Made by a program: the position numbers and the translations under genes. Under the pieces are notes generated by a model. The model was not told where the DNA came from and did no database searches. It saw nothing but the letters and a program-made list of their open reading frames with translations. Of a DNA stretch of 64,000 bases, positions 46,581 through 57,671 are shown piece after piece (position 1 is the stretch's first letter; every line of letters starts with the position of its first letter). Origin of the DNA: Nemophila menziesii (taxonomy: Eukaryota; Streptophyta; Magnoliopsida; Boraginales; Hydrophyllaceae); NCBI GenBank assembly GCA_029959085.1, contig JARWIR010000001.1, positions 19,645,730 to 19,709,729 on the forward strand. The letters run 5' to 3'.

Positions 46581-46745
46581 TCACGGACGATTCCCCTCAC
46601 GGACGATTCCCGTCACGGATGATTCTCATCACGCACGATTCCCGTCACGGACGATTCCCGTCACAGTCACGGACGATTCCCGTCACGGACGATTCCCGTA
46701 TTCCCGTCACAGACGATTCCCATCACGGACGATTCTCGCCAACGC
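46581..46745. repeat. 16-bp tandem repeat
   Basis: About ten copies of TCACGGACGATTCCCG with small changes, inside the left end of the Pack-MULE. It creates an apparent 140-codon frame that is not a gene. Confidence 0.9.
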
Positions 46746-46759
46746 GACGAATCCCGTCA

Positions 46760-47165
46760 GTACGCATATAAATCTCATCACTAGTTGTATTGAATTCCAC
46801 CAATATTTTGACAAAAAAAAACCCACCAATACAACTATATCCCATCAACTAACGTATAAAATCCCATGACGCATATAAATCCCATCACTAGTTGTATTGA
46901 ATTCCACCAATATTTTGACAAAAAAAAAATCCCATCAACTAACGTATAAAATCCCATGACGCATATAAATCCCATCACTAGTTGTATTGAATTCCACCAA
47001 TATTTTGACAAAAAAAAAATTCCCACCAATACAACTATATCCCATCAACTAACGAATAAAATCCCATGACGCATATAAATCCCATCACTAGTTGCATTGA
47101 ATTCCACCAATATTTTGACAAAAAAAAATCCCACCAATACAAACTATATCCCATCAACTAGTGAT
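46760..47165. repeat. 90-110-bp tandem repeat
   Basis: Four units begin GCATATAAATCCCATCACTA (near 46762, 46871, 46961 and 47071), each containing GAATTCCACCAATATTTTGA. Units differ by the presence of a 20-base insert (CACCAATACAACTATAT). It lies next to the 16-bp array. Confidence 0.9.
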
Positions 47166-47520
47166 TAAGTTTATACACCACAGTCTCTAATTCTACACTT
47201 CTTGAGCCTATCAAATAAGAACGAAACTTATAAACAAGAAATATTTCAACGATTTTATCTTGGAATAATACTCAAACAGAGACTAGATTATACAACAGAT
47301 TGAACACAAGAAACACACAACTCAAAATATATAATCACATCTATTAATAAACAGTTCCTACACAAGTATGAAATCAATCGCATTATCTTGACCATTTTCT
47401 ATAGGGTTAATTGCACCATTGGTCCCTCCAATACCTGCAAACCACATAAAACATAAGTAAAAAGGTAAAATAAATCTTAGAAGGTGTGAATAAGTAAAAA
47501 CAGGACAAGTTAAAGCTTTT

Positions 47521-47781
47521 TTGTATGGGACCATTGTTTGATAGGGATTTTAGAGATGGAAAAAGCTCCTCCCACAGAATTAAACCTTCTCTTCGGATTA
47601 TCTGAAAACCCGTAAAAGGTAAGTCCATAAGATTCAAAAACTTACAGATTGACCACAAATATAAAGAAAACAATTAAAAAGAACCTCAGCTACTAGAGCT
47701 GCTGTTTGACTTTTCAAAGCCCACTCTTCAGAAGAGCCTGCAATCTCTGACATTAATTCAACAGCTAGATTTGCAAAATTT
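47521..47781 (-). pseudogene. HST: HASTY (exportin-5) exon fragments
   Basis: Reading leftwards, exon 47781-47685 gives NFANLAVELMSEIAGSSEEW then ALKSQTAALVAE, ending at a GT donor. After an intron with a TTTTCAG acceptor, exon 47601-47521 gives IIRREGLILWEELFPSLKSL then SNNGPIQ. This corresponds to the N-terminal HEAT-repeat region of HASTY, the nuclear exporter linked to plant miRNA pathways (NLSIELMSE...SQSAALVAEIVRREG in the known family). The fragment covers about 60 residues of a protein of over 1000, so it is not functional. Confidence 0.82.
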
Positions 47782-48057
47782 CTGTTCAATATGTCGCTTC
47801 TTTTCTCTGTCATAATAGGTTACTAAACATGCTCCAGTACCAATAAGCAACACAAAACTCATCCACGAAACTGGCTGCAAATGCAATTTTTACATATTAT
47901 AAGGACCTAAACTGCAATTAAAATAAATCGATTCATAATTTACCGATCCACGAACAGATTTTCCCTCTTCAACAATCTTCTGTGTTCCTTCTTTACTAGC
48001 ATTTGATGTACACATACGCATATTCATTATTCTCCCAAATTGAGCTGATTTAACATC
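47782..48057 (-). pseudogene. HCC1: HCC1/SCO1 copper-chaperone exon fragments
   Basis: Exon 48057-47944 ends SKEGTQKIVEEGKSVRGS at a GT donor. After an intron (with a dispersed GGACC phrase), exon 47874-47782 gives PVSWMSFVLLIGTGACLVTY then YDREKKRHIE. This is the membrane anchor that precedes the thioredoxin-like domain of mitochondrial SCO1/HCC1, a copper donor for cytochrome oxidase. The CxxxC copper-binding domain is absent. The fragment runs straight into HASTY sequence out of frame and stops shortly after. The first 15 or so residues of exon 1 may come from elsewhere. Confidence 0.75.
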
Positions 48058-48076
48058 CTGCGTATAAATACACACC

Positions 48077-48082
<6 letters not shown>

Positions 48083-48152
<70 letters not shown>
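48083..48152. repeat. (AT)n microsatellite, about 70 bp
   Basis: An uninterrupted AT run is read directly. It separates the HCC1 and FG-GAP fragments within the Pack-MULE. Confidence 0.95.
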
Positions 48153-48156
<4 letters not shown>

Positions 48157-48270
48157 TAAAAGGATGTTTGATTTGAGAATGAGAGATGGAAATGAGGAGA
48201 TCGAACCGATTGGTGAGAAGTACGGAAGAGATGAAGAGGTGGTGCGGTGGTTGAGTGGTGGTGAGATGAG

Positions 48271-48437
48271 TTAAGAAGGCGGTGGACGGTGGATCGGAGA
48301 TGTGATATTCTTGACATGGCGGTGATGAGTAGCTACAAGAACCTCCTTTTTCCCGTCGCCGTTAAGATCGGATACCACCGGAGGAGGCAGCCTGTCCGCC
48401 TCGTACATGATCGGATACTCGTCGGAAAGATAGCTCA
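48271..48437 (-). pseudogene. FG-GAP repeat protein (At3g51050-like) exon fragment
   Basis: Reading leftwards, after a CTGCAG acceptor further upstream, the frame gives SYLSDEYPIMYEADRLPPPV then VSDLNGDGKKEVLVATHHRH and a stop at 48271. LYDEYPVKYEADRLPPP-VADLNGDGKKEVLVAT is the conserved N-terminal text of a plant integrin-alpha-like FG-GAP membrane protein, with DLNGDGKKE as the Ca-binding-like loop. Only about 45 residues remain. Confidence 0.78.
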
Positions 48438-48719
48438 ATTCATTAAATTAACTGCAGAAAAAATTGTAATTAAGGGTTTATTACATCGAAGTACCTGAAG
48501 GAAGAAGAAAATAGCGAAAGCAGAGAGAATTAAGATAGCTAATTGGTATATATATTAAATAGTTTGTAATATAGAAAATAAGTAGGGATAGTTTAGTCAA
48601 ATAATGTATAAAATAATTCAATTGATGGTTTTATTGGGCAGAAATTTTGTCATTGAAGTTATTGGGCAGAAAATAATATTATTTTGATTTTTTAGGTCAT
48701 TTTCCCTAAAAAAAAATGG

Positions 48720-49229
48720 GACATAACATTACTCTATTTTTTATTCACGTTTTTTTCCAAAAAAAAAAACAGTCAATTTGCATCACGTCCCTTGAGCAAT
48801 AGAGCTTGCGTCTGACACTACCACACTTGGACTTGTCAAATATGATCTTGTTGGTAGGTGGTGCGATCGGTGGTAACCACCCCCGAACCCGGTCTGGTTG
48901 AAACATGTTATGTGATAACGCAGTGAAATTAAGGAACCCAAAAATGAAGGTTTTTTCCGAGGTTCGAGATATGACAAACACAAGTGTCGGTTCAAAGAGG
49001 GAATTGAGTTATTGACTGCTCGGTATAATATATGGACCCTCTTAATGGTCTTTGAAATACAATTATGAAAAAAAAATAACGATTATTTCACTACTAAAAA
49101 AATTCAAAAAATATTTCAAATATAGATTTGGTAGAAGTATTGCTACTGCCTCGTATGGGAAAAATACTTTTACCACAGCCTCCTAGGTATGAAAGAAAAA
49201 ACTAAAAAATAACGCAAAGCCAAGGGATA
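48720..49229. other. Intergenic DNA
   Basis: A GC-richer patch (48780-48990) is open in two minus frames without recognisable domains; it may be a decayed mobile-element piece. I see no gene. Confidence 0.4.
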
Positions 49230-49245
49230 AAGATGAAGATTTATA

Positions 49246-49432
49246 ACCAGTTGGGTTAGCTTAACTGGCCAGAACCTTACTCTTTCTTCAACCTTTAAAG
49301 AGGGTAAAGCAAGAGATACAAAGTTTGGAGGTAACTAGATTTGATTTACCTGAAAATATGCATGGGGAGAAGTGTATATTTCCGATAAGGTTATGGTGCA
49401 CGCCTGACCCAAACCATGCATGAAAAAAAAAA
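49246..49432 (+). mobile_element. tRNA-derived SINE, plus strand
   Basis: It starts ACCAGTTGGGTTAGCTTAAC with an A-box-like TAGCTTAACTGG. A degenerate B-box (GAGATACAAAGTTTGG) follows at about 49311-49330, and it ends GCATG plus an A-tract (49423-49434). Flanking direct repeats of 16 bp with three differences, AAGATGAAGATTTATA (49230-49245) and AAGATAAAAACTTATA (49433-49448), fit LINE-driven integration. Confidence 0.78.
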
Positions 49433-49448
49433 AAGATAAAAACTTATA

Positions 49449-50050
49449 GTACTAATAGATTTCGTATAGTGATACATTTGATCACGTCAACTAGTTTGCA
49501 ATTCTCAACTCAATTAGTTGCGTCTATTTTTCTTTTCTCTTTTTTGTTCAAAGGATTAGTTGCGTCTATTCACTAAATTTATTGCCGTGTAACATCATTT
49601 AAAGTTTTGTAATAACCCTTTTAAAAGCGTTGACAAATCCCCATGACCCTAAAAAGAAAGCCGTGCAGCAATTCCTAATAACATTACCCAAATAATCAAT
49701 ATATTTCATCTCATATATCGCTTTTAGAAACGAAACAAGGGCAAGTGAATATTTTTTGGCTGTACAACTCTATTCACCAGCTCTATAATACGCGTCATTT
49801 TATGATATTAAAACTTCTAATTAAGCATCCATCATCCTCTTTCAATGTCACTTCTTGTCTCCTTCTCCTCATTCACCTATGAATAATATACATAATGTTT
49901 GAATAAAATACAGCATAATTAGATATTTTTATTTACATGTAATACGTTTGCAAACCACAAGGGTAGAGCGTAACTTTTGTTACCACACGGGGGTTAGGTG
50001 TCATATTACTAACTATAGGGATGTAAAATGCAAAAAAAAGAAAAAACGTG
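49449..50050. other. Intergenic DNA
   Basis: I see no gene. This is the 3' flank of the cystinosin homologue, which reads leftwards and stops at 50051. Confidence 0.5.
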
Positions 50051-51633
50051 TTATACTATGTGTGAATGTGGTTGCTCATTAGATGTAATCAGCGGCTCCG
50101 TGCTTACCACATCGAGATTCTCCGTTTTCTTGGAAGGGTAGAGCACGTAATGTTGCACGATAAAGAGAACATCAAATATTATCGACACCTGTATGCCAAA
50201 ATTAACTTAGATACTAAATCCAAGGACCAAAATGTAAATTCCATAATAACATACCAAGGACAGCAAAGTCTTGCCGATATTTCCGTAAAAGTTCACCCAC
50301 GAATCTGTAGAAAAATAATGAAAATAAGTAAATTTCAAAATCAGACAAAATAGACGTGGGACCCAACCATAGAGTGGTGGGGCCCAGTTGAGAGTACTCA
50401 CTTTGGTCTATTGATTGCACAGCCATTTGAGCGTAACTTGTCACACCTCCTAGTAGGTCAAGTAAAATATTGCCAATGCTAAATCCAGTGGTGCTCTTTC
50501 GACGAAAATTCATAACCGCCTAATTTTATCAAAATAATGTAGTTAATTGCATATAGGTCCCTACACGTACTCGTAAAGAGGGGGATGATGTAAGTGTTCG
50601 AACCTGTGGGATATATTTAATGACGGTCATACTAACTTGGATAGTGCTACAATGAATTTAGAAAACTGGGGGGGTTAAAACGTAGTAAGCATAGTATTTG
50701 AAGGGTATGAGGGCAAAAGAAAAAATAGTACTTGAAGCAAGAGACGAGCCAAAGCCAGGAGTGACTTGGGAAAGCTATAAATACGCAAATTGCAGCGGCT
50801 AACCATGCTAAAGATACTATTCCGATACTTATTTTCGATACCTTTTGACTTCCACGCTGAAAGAAAAACACAAAAGCAAAAGATAATGGACTAAAGTGTC
50901 AATAAGGACCATATATGTTAATTTACCTCGTAGATTGCTATTTGAAACAAAGTTATTGCAGTCAAGAGAACAGCGTGCACAGAAAAAGCTACATCGTTTG
51001 CTGCTACAGGTATCAACTGCAGAAAAAACAAAATAATTAAGGTAAACTGAATCATTGGTCCATGTGTTACGAGAAACAGCAAATTATACCCCAATTGTTT
51101 CTAAAAGTAGCAAATATACCCGTGATTCTACTTGTGAAAAGGATAGATTTGCAACATGGTTCAGTAGATTTAATGCATTGATCACAAGGGAACAATGATT
51201 GTCATTATACGTTAATTAAACAGAGCTCACAGAACACTACTAAGTACGAATTTAGCAAGAATTAATGCTGAAAAATATAAAATAAGCAAAATCAAACCTC
51301 GTTAAGGCCATATTTTTTACGATACTGCCTCTGAATAACCGGGCTGAAGAAGACAGAAGCGTTGTAAATGAGATAAGAACTGTGCTTGGTTAAATTCAAC
51401 ACCACGAAATCGAAATTTAAACCGACAACGCTGCAAATTTAATTAATATAAACCAATTAAGATTTTGTAAAATACCCAAAAACGTATAATCTCTGAAATT
51501 GAAAAAAATCAAACCTTTTTCTTCGAAAATTCAAAATAACTTGAGGGTAGAAACTGATTGACCATGAAACAAATGCTACCCAACCCAATACATTGTATAA
51601 AACTTCCATTGGAGTTGAATTCCATGACGCCAT
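50051..51633 (-). CDS. Cystinosin homologue (PQ-loop lysosomal/vacuolar cystine transporter), 271 aa
   Basis: Coding exons read leftwards: 51633-51515, 51430-51298, 51016-50927, 50856-50732, 50646-50604, 50519-50402, 50304-50255 and 50188-50051 (816 nt, phases consistent). Cystinosin exports cystine from lysosomes with protons; plant members are expected in the vacuole or endosomal membrane. The first PQ-loop is SWSISFYPQVILNFRRKS and the second IKYIPQAVMNFRRKSTTGFS, each followed by the conserved GLNFDFV or IGNILLDL segment. About seven hydrophobic spans are visible, including VAANDVAFSVHAVLLTAITL and ISIGIVSLAWLAAAICVFIA. The C-terminus (TEPLITSNEQPHSHIV) has no obvious GYDQL lysosomal signal. 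A TATATAA element lies about 35 bases upstream of the ATG. Several introns hold the dispersed TTGCA...GGTCCCTA phrase. Confidence 0.94.
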
Positions 51634-51639
51634 TTTTGT

Positions 51640-52104
51640 TCTAAGCTTTTCTGATTATTGGTGAGCTTATATATTATAGGAAAATAAATTACTCGCTTTT
51701 TTTTTTTCAGAGGTAATTAAAGAAAATGAAGAAGGTGATGATGTTACCAATGAGGTAAGTTTATGATGTTTCAGTGAAACACTACTAGTGTTAATATACG
51801 GTGATGTTTCGAAATGAATGTGGCCCATATTGTGGGTACAAGTCATAGTAGTATGTATGTGGGCTCCTATATCAGGAGATTGGGTTTCTCGAGTTACCCC
51901 TCAACTTCTGCAATAATCATTTACAACCCATTTAACTTTTTTTTTTTTTTGGACAATAACCCATTTAACTTATTTTGCCTTTTTTTTGGACGTTGTTTTC
52001 TTTATCATATTAATATATCAGGTTGTATTGTCCTTTCGAGCAATCAAACCATATAATTTTGTATTTGGAAAAAAAAAATATATATATATATATATATAAT
52101 TTTA
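51640..52104. other. Intergenic DNA with AT run
   Basis: Promoter side of the cystinosin homologue, then AT-rich DNA with T-tracts and an (AT)n run at about 52078-52098. I see no gene. Confidence 0.5.
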
Positions 52105-53883
52105 GGATTAATGCCCAAGAAACACCTCAAATCAAATTTAATGCCCCCTCACCCCTGCCGTTCTCCTTTTGCCCATAAAAGGTACCTCTTTTAATTTTTA
52201 TCCTATTCTACCCCTTTCTACCGCCGCCGCTCTCTCTCTCTCTCTCCACGAGTTCATAAACAAATAACTATGATAGCCGCTCTCTCTCTTTCGTTTAAAT
52301 CATCAGCATATACACAAACACTGTGAATTATGAGAGCACCCATTAATGACGAATTTAGCAAGAAAAATAAAGAAACAGAGAGAAGAATAAGAAGAAGAAT
52401 AAATAAGAGAGGAAGAAGAGATATTTTATTTCTTGTTACAGTTACAATGTACAAAACTAGTTTATATACAATCATGTCTAACTAGATATAGCTGTAATCT
52501 AACTAATTTTTATGTAGAAGAAACAATTTGCATTTTGGTCCCTGCATTATTTCTTTTTATCCAATTCATTTGCTGTATTCAAAGATAGATTGACATCTCC
52601 ACTGAAACATGATATTTGAGTATTGGGAAAGTAAGAAATTATGATTGAATTGTGCGAAAGTTTGTATAGAATAAGTTGATTGATTAACGTTGAAAAACTA
52701 GAAGAAAAAAACAATTCAAATGAGTAATGGGAATCTCTCCCAGAACTCAATATTTAGTCCACAAGTACAAAAATGTACTTGCTTAGCGTTTTCTGAGTTC
52801 TGGGAATTTATCCCAGTACTCAACATTTGCCACAAGTCCAAAAGTGCACTTGCACAAGTACAAAAGTGGGCTTGCACAAGTACAATCCGAGTTCTGAGTA
52901 ATGGGAATCTTTCCCAGAACTCAACATTTAGTCCACAAGTACAAAAATGTACTTGCGTAGCCTTTTCTGAGTTCTGGAAATTTTTCCCAGTACTCAACAT
53001 TAGCCCGCAAGTACAAAAGTGCACTTGCACAAGTACAAAAGTGGACTTGCTTAGTCTTTTTCGAGTTCTGGGATTCATTCCCATTACTCACTTACAGTAT
53101 AATTTCTTGAGTTTTATGACTCCCATAACTCATCGTTTTATACTTTCAGGTGTTTTATACATAGTGATGTTCATTTTTCTTTATATTATCAATGTTTTAC
53201 TTCATTTTTATGTGTTTTGTTAGTTTTGTATCGATTTACTGAGTTTTTTTGCAATTTCTTGAGTTCTGGGAAACATTCCCATTACTCACTTACAGTACAA
53301 TTTTTTGAGTTTTTCTGTCTTTTGTTGCTTAAGGTATATTGTTTGCTTAAGATGAATTGTGTTTATCGTGTTTCTCAGAATACAAGTAACGAAGTGGACA
53401 AGAAGCAACTCAAACTTATAACTACAAGGACTTGAAAGCAAATATCCAATACTTGGATTAAATTAGTTAGAATGTACAGCTGTCTTTATGTTATGCTAGT
53501 TTGTTAGATACAATACTAGAACAGCTGTATATATATATACTTATACATAACCAATTTTAGTTAATGAGAAAACAATCTAGCTTTACATTTCTTTTTTTCT
53601 TCTTCTTTCATTTTCTCTCTGCAAATTGAGCTTCTCTGTTTCTTCCTTCAATGGTAGCTCTTGCCTCTTCACAGTGTTTGTATTTGTATATATGTATGTG
53701 TTTCATCTGGTGCATGTTTTGTATAATCACTACAACAGCATCACTACAACAGCAGCATTACAACAGCAGCACTACAACAGCAGCGGCATGTTTTTACTAA
53801 AGTAAGGGTATTTCGGTATTTTTAACTTAAGTGCCTTTTATGGGCCAGCGGCTAAGGTGGTAGGTGCTTATTGGGCATTCACC
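52105..53883. mobile_element. Non-autonomous Mutator-type element, 1.8 kb
   Basis: It starts GGATTAATGCCCAAGAAACA and its reverse-complemented right end reads GGTGAATGCCCAATAAGCAC. Both ends continue with a second shared block (TGCCCATAAAAGGTACCTCT / GGCCCATAAAAGGCACTTAA). The flanks are identical 9-bp duplications, ATAATTTTA, at 52096-52104 and 53884-53892. The interior has a tandem repeat (52720-53085) and inverted C/T-rich versus A/G-rich segments (52330-52440 and 53590-53650), but no transposase. A short trinucleotide stretch of ACTACAACAGCAGC lies at 53730-53790. Confidence 0.9.
52720..53085. repeat. 174-bp tandem duplication rich in short palindromes
   Basis: Two copies start CCCAGAACTCAA (52739 and 52913). 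Each contains CACAAGTACAAAAATGTACTTG and CCAGTACTCAACATT-type text. AAGTACAAAA/TGTACTTG and GAGTTCTGGGA/TCCCAGAACTC are inverted within the unit, so the region can fold into hairpins. The 122- and 167-codon frames across it are by-products. Confidence 0.88.
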
Positions 53884-54199
53884 ATAATTTTATCTCAACT
53901 ACTCCATTTAACAAAAATTATGTAAACAGTTTAAGTAATTTATATACTATTTATCTATGACAAGAAATTCAAGAAGACCAATAACACATGATAGTCACAG
54001 TTAATCTATCTTTTACACTTTAAATTAATTTTATTACACTTTATGATGTATTTGAATAGTTCAATATTTTATCAATTATTTAAACCACAATTAGTCTATT
54101 TTACCATGTATATTTATGTGAATCTATATATACAAGTAAATTTATATTCATTTAATGCTTAAAAAAGTATATAGATATATTTTGGTAAAACAGATTTTG

Positions 54200-57100
54200 A
54201 GTAGTTTTTAAATTTTTGAATGGAAATCATATTCGATTTCAACACATAAGAAAAACAATTTGGACTCATTCCAACAATAGGAAAAGAATAAATAAACTTT
54301 ATGAAGAAATTAGCAAAATGGATAATGAAACTAGAACAATGGAGATAACAAACAAGGAGAAGGCCCTTAAAAAAGAACTTGAAGAGTGCTGGGACCAAGA
54401 GGAACTTTATTGGTCGGACAGAGCTAGAGATCTTATTATTAAAGAAGGAGATAAAAACACGAGGTATTTTTTTGCAAAGACTATGCAAAGACGGAGAATC
54501 AACAAAATAGACATGATGAAAGTTAAAAATAATGAATGGACAAACAACAAAAAATTGATTAGAGATAACATTCAAAATTTCTTTACAAATCTTTTTAAAG
54601 AGAAAGAGGTTAATGATATTGAGGAAGTGATCAAACTTATACCCTCGAAAGTGGACTTTGGAATGAATATTCATTTAACAAGAATACCAGATGAAAAAGA
54701 AATCAAAGATGCGGTTTTTGCGATGGATGGTTCGAAAGCGCCGGGCCCAGACGGTTTACCAGGCAAGTTTTACCACGAATTTTGGGAAATCATCAATAAA
54801 GACGTTTGTAGAATTGTCATAGATTTCTTTACGAATAATACGCCCCTAAGCTTGATCAATGATACAATTATAACACTAATCCCTAAAGGCGAGAAGCAAG
54901 AAACAATTAAAGATTACAGGCCGATTTCTTGTATCAATTTTTGTTATAAGATTATATCAAAAATTTTGGCACTTCGACTCCAACCGCTAATGGATACAAT
55001 TATTTCCCCAACACAATCGGCATTTATAAAAGGCAGAAGCATTCAAGATAATATCCTTATAGCCCAAGAAGTTTCTTATTTCTTAAACACAAAGAGAAGA
55101 TCCAAAACTCATTATGCGGCGGTGAAAATCGATATGGAAAAGGCGTATGATCAAGTTAACTGGAACTTCCTTTTCGAGACACTTAAAGCGCTTGGTTTCG
55201 ATGAAATCTGGGTGAATTGGATAAGAAATTGTGTCACAACGGTGTCAATGCAGATTAAAATGAACGGGGAAAGACTTAAGAAGTTTAGGCCACACAAGGT
55301 CTTAGACAAGGAGACCCACTATCCCCAATGCTTTTTTCACTTCTCACAGAGAGTCTTATTAGTCTAATTAATAACCAATGTAGAGAAGAGAATATTGATG
55401 GAATCGCAATCACAAGACAGTGTCCTAAGCTAACTCATCTCTTCTTTGCGGACGATGCATTATTCTTCATAAAAATCTCGGATAAAGAAGTCGAAGCTTT
55501 CAAAAACATCTTGACTTCGTACTGTAGAGCATCGGGACAAAGGATTAACTTGAGCAAATCGTCAATTCTGTTTAGCAAAGATACCCCGGAAAATCTAAAA
55601 AATGCAATTGCGAATAATCTCGAGATTAAGGTTACGACTTCTCTTGGAAAATATTTGGGATTACCTTTGACGCTCAAGAGATCAAAAAATGAAAATCTTA
55701 ATTATATAAAAGATAGACTATTTTCAAAATCAGCATCCTGGGTGGCTTCTCTTTTATCAGAAGGGGGGAAAGAAGTCCTTATTAAAGCGGTATTACAAGC
55801 GATTCCGAATTACGCCATGTCAATCTTCGAATTCCCAAAGACACTTTGTAAAAAACTCTCTTCCCTGGTTGCGAATTTTTGGTGGGATAACGGATACAAG
55901 AAGAAGATCCACTGGATTAATTGGAAGGGTCTTACTAGAAGCAAAAAGAGTGGAGGGATTGGTTTTATGGAGTTTCAAAAAATGAATTTGGCTTTATTAG
56001 CTAAACAAGCATGGAGAATTATAAGAAAGAAAGATTCGCTTGTTCATAAAGTTCTTAAAGGTATTTACTCCCCAGTGAACGATTTGTGGGACACTAAACT
56101 CAAGAATAAGAGATCATGGAGCTGGACGAGCTTATATAAAGGGATTCAAATGTTAAAAAAACATGCGATATGGCAAGTAGGAGACGGTAAAACGATAAAA
56201 ATTAAGGAACACATTTGGTTAAATGGAAAATACAAAATTGAAGAGATGGATCAAACAAATTTCAAGAGGGTGTGTGATCTAATGACGGAAGATAAGCTAG
56301 GATGGAACATTGGTCTCATTAAAGAAGTTTTCGATCCAATTGTGGCTAATGAAATCTTAAGGATTCCAATTACAAAAGTAATGAAAGAAGATAGAATTAT
56401 CTGGCCATTTACTAATGGTGGGGAATATACGACAAAATCTGGATATTACATTTTATCTTGTGAAGAAAGCAAGGCCACTCCACAATCATCAGAAAAAGGG
56501 GAAAGAGATAACGATTCAGAATTATGGAATATCATCTGGAATGCAAATGTACCGTCTAAAATTAGAAATTTCTGCTGAAGGGTGTGTAAAGATATACTAC
56601 CTTCAAAAAGTAATCTCAAAAAGAGGAAATGTAAGAATGATAATATATGCGAATGGTGCGAATGTGAAAAGGAAGATTCTGACCACATTATTCTTTATTG
56701 TCCGTTAAGCATGATGGCGTGGGCGGAATCTCCACTTCAACTCAAAATTGATGTACATGAGAAGGTGTGTTTTCCAGACTGGATAAAGAATACGATTGAA
56801 AGTTATACGAGCAATGGGTGGGAAAAGAGAAAAGCAATTTCTATCATTCTTGTTACGGCATGGAATATTTGGAAAGAAAGAATGAAGGGTTTCTTTGACA
56901 AAAAAGAATGGTCGATAAGAAATATCACTCAAAATACTAGAGAAATCATATCGAAGTTATTTGAAAAGAGAAAAGAAAGCGAGGTGAAAAGAACCAAAAA
57001 TAATGATAGCACACTGAACAGGAATAACAACCCTAATAAGGCGAATGACAACGTGGACATGACTTGGTTTAGCGATGCATCTTTTAATAAGGAATGGGAA

Positions 57101-57552
57101 CCGGCTGCTATAGCAGCTATTGGAATTAATAGACAAGGTATAATTAAGGTTAGAAAAGCGACGAAATGTAGAGTTAAAAATGTTATCGAGGGGGAAGCAT
57201 GGGCGATGCTTTTGGCCCTTAGAGCAGCAGGAAAGGAAAAAGTACAGAGTAGCTCTTTCTACTCTGACAACCTTGAACTTGTTCAAGGAATCAACGGAAA
57301 GGGGAAGCTTCATTGGAGCTTAAACCCAATTATGAACGAAATCGAAGGATGGATCAATGAATTCCCAACTTGGAAGATATCATACGTGAATCGACAACAA
57401 AATAGAATTGCGGATGCAATCGCAAAATGCATGAGAAGAAGCATCGATATATCACAATGGAAGGATTTCTCGGTCCAAGCGTCAATTAACTTTTTTAGCA
57501 AATTATGTAATATGTAATGGTTTTTGTTTTTTCTGACAAAAAAAAAAAAGTG
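54200..57552 (+). mobile_element. 5'-truncated LINE (L1-like) with nearly intact RT and RNase H
   Basis: Reading rightwards: the linker RRINKIDMMKVKNN with GDKNTRYFF before it; RT blocks AVFAMDGSKAPGPDGLPG, TLIPKGEKQETIKDYRPISC, SAFIKGRSIQDNILIAQEVS and KIDMEKAYDQVNW; then, after one frameshift near 55290-55330, LTHLFFADDALFFIK and GKYLGLPLTLKR. The RT zinc-binding domain and an RNase H domain (FSDASFN, EGEAWAMLLAL, YSDNLELV, NRIADAIAK) follow. One in-frame TGA stands at 56576-56578 where Trp is expected. The ORF ends at 57517, followed by TTTTTGTTTTTTCTGAC and poly-A (57540-57550). The endonuclease and ORF1 are missing at the 5' end, the usual outcome of incomplete reverse transcription. With only two disabling changes it is the youngest LINE here. 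Confidence 0.9.
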
Positions 57553-57671
57553 GGATTAGGAAGCTAAAATAAGTCTATAATAAGGGTCCTTTGGTCTAAA
57601 ACACTTGAAAAAAAACAAAAAAGAAGAAATTGTCTTAGAAATAATCTTATTTATTTAGATTCTTAGAAAAT

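Larger units (their letters stand above)
46470..48707. mobile_element. Pack-MULE carrying fragments of three host genes
   Basis: The left end reads GGTCAATGACCCAAAAAATC then AAAATAATATTAT. The right end, reverse-complemented, reads GGGAAAATGACCTAAAAAATC (shown to 20: GGAAAATGACCTAAAAAATC) then AAAATAATATTAT. Nine A residues flank it on both sides (46461-46469 and 48708-48716), fitting a 9-bp duplication. Sub-terminal tandem repeats lie at the left (46581-47165). The right two-thirds carries exons of HASTY, HCC1 and an FG-GAP protein, all read leftwards with introns retained. Retained introns mean capture from genomic DNA rather than mRNA. Confidence 0.85.

Noticed and set aside
46447..46869. 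140-codon plus-strand frame
   Set aside because: It is a by-product of the 16-bp and 90-110-bp tandem repeats; the peptide is a simple repeat.
48271..48498. Plus-strand 69-codon frame starting at 48289
   Set aside because: The opposite strand encodes the recognisable FG-GAP fragment; the plus frame is its shadow.
52716..53223. 122- and 167-codon frames on opposite strands
   Set aside because: Both run across the 174-bp tandem repeat inside the Mutator-type element and mirror each other; no domain is present.
54159..54674. 171-codon minus-strand frame
   Set aside because: It is antisense to the LINE coding region, which has clear reverse-transcriptase motifs on the plus strand.
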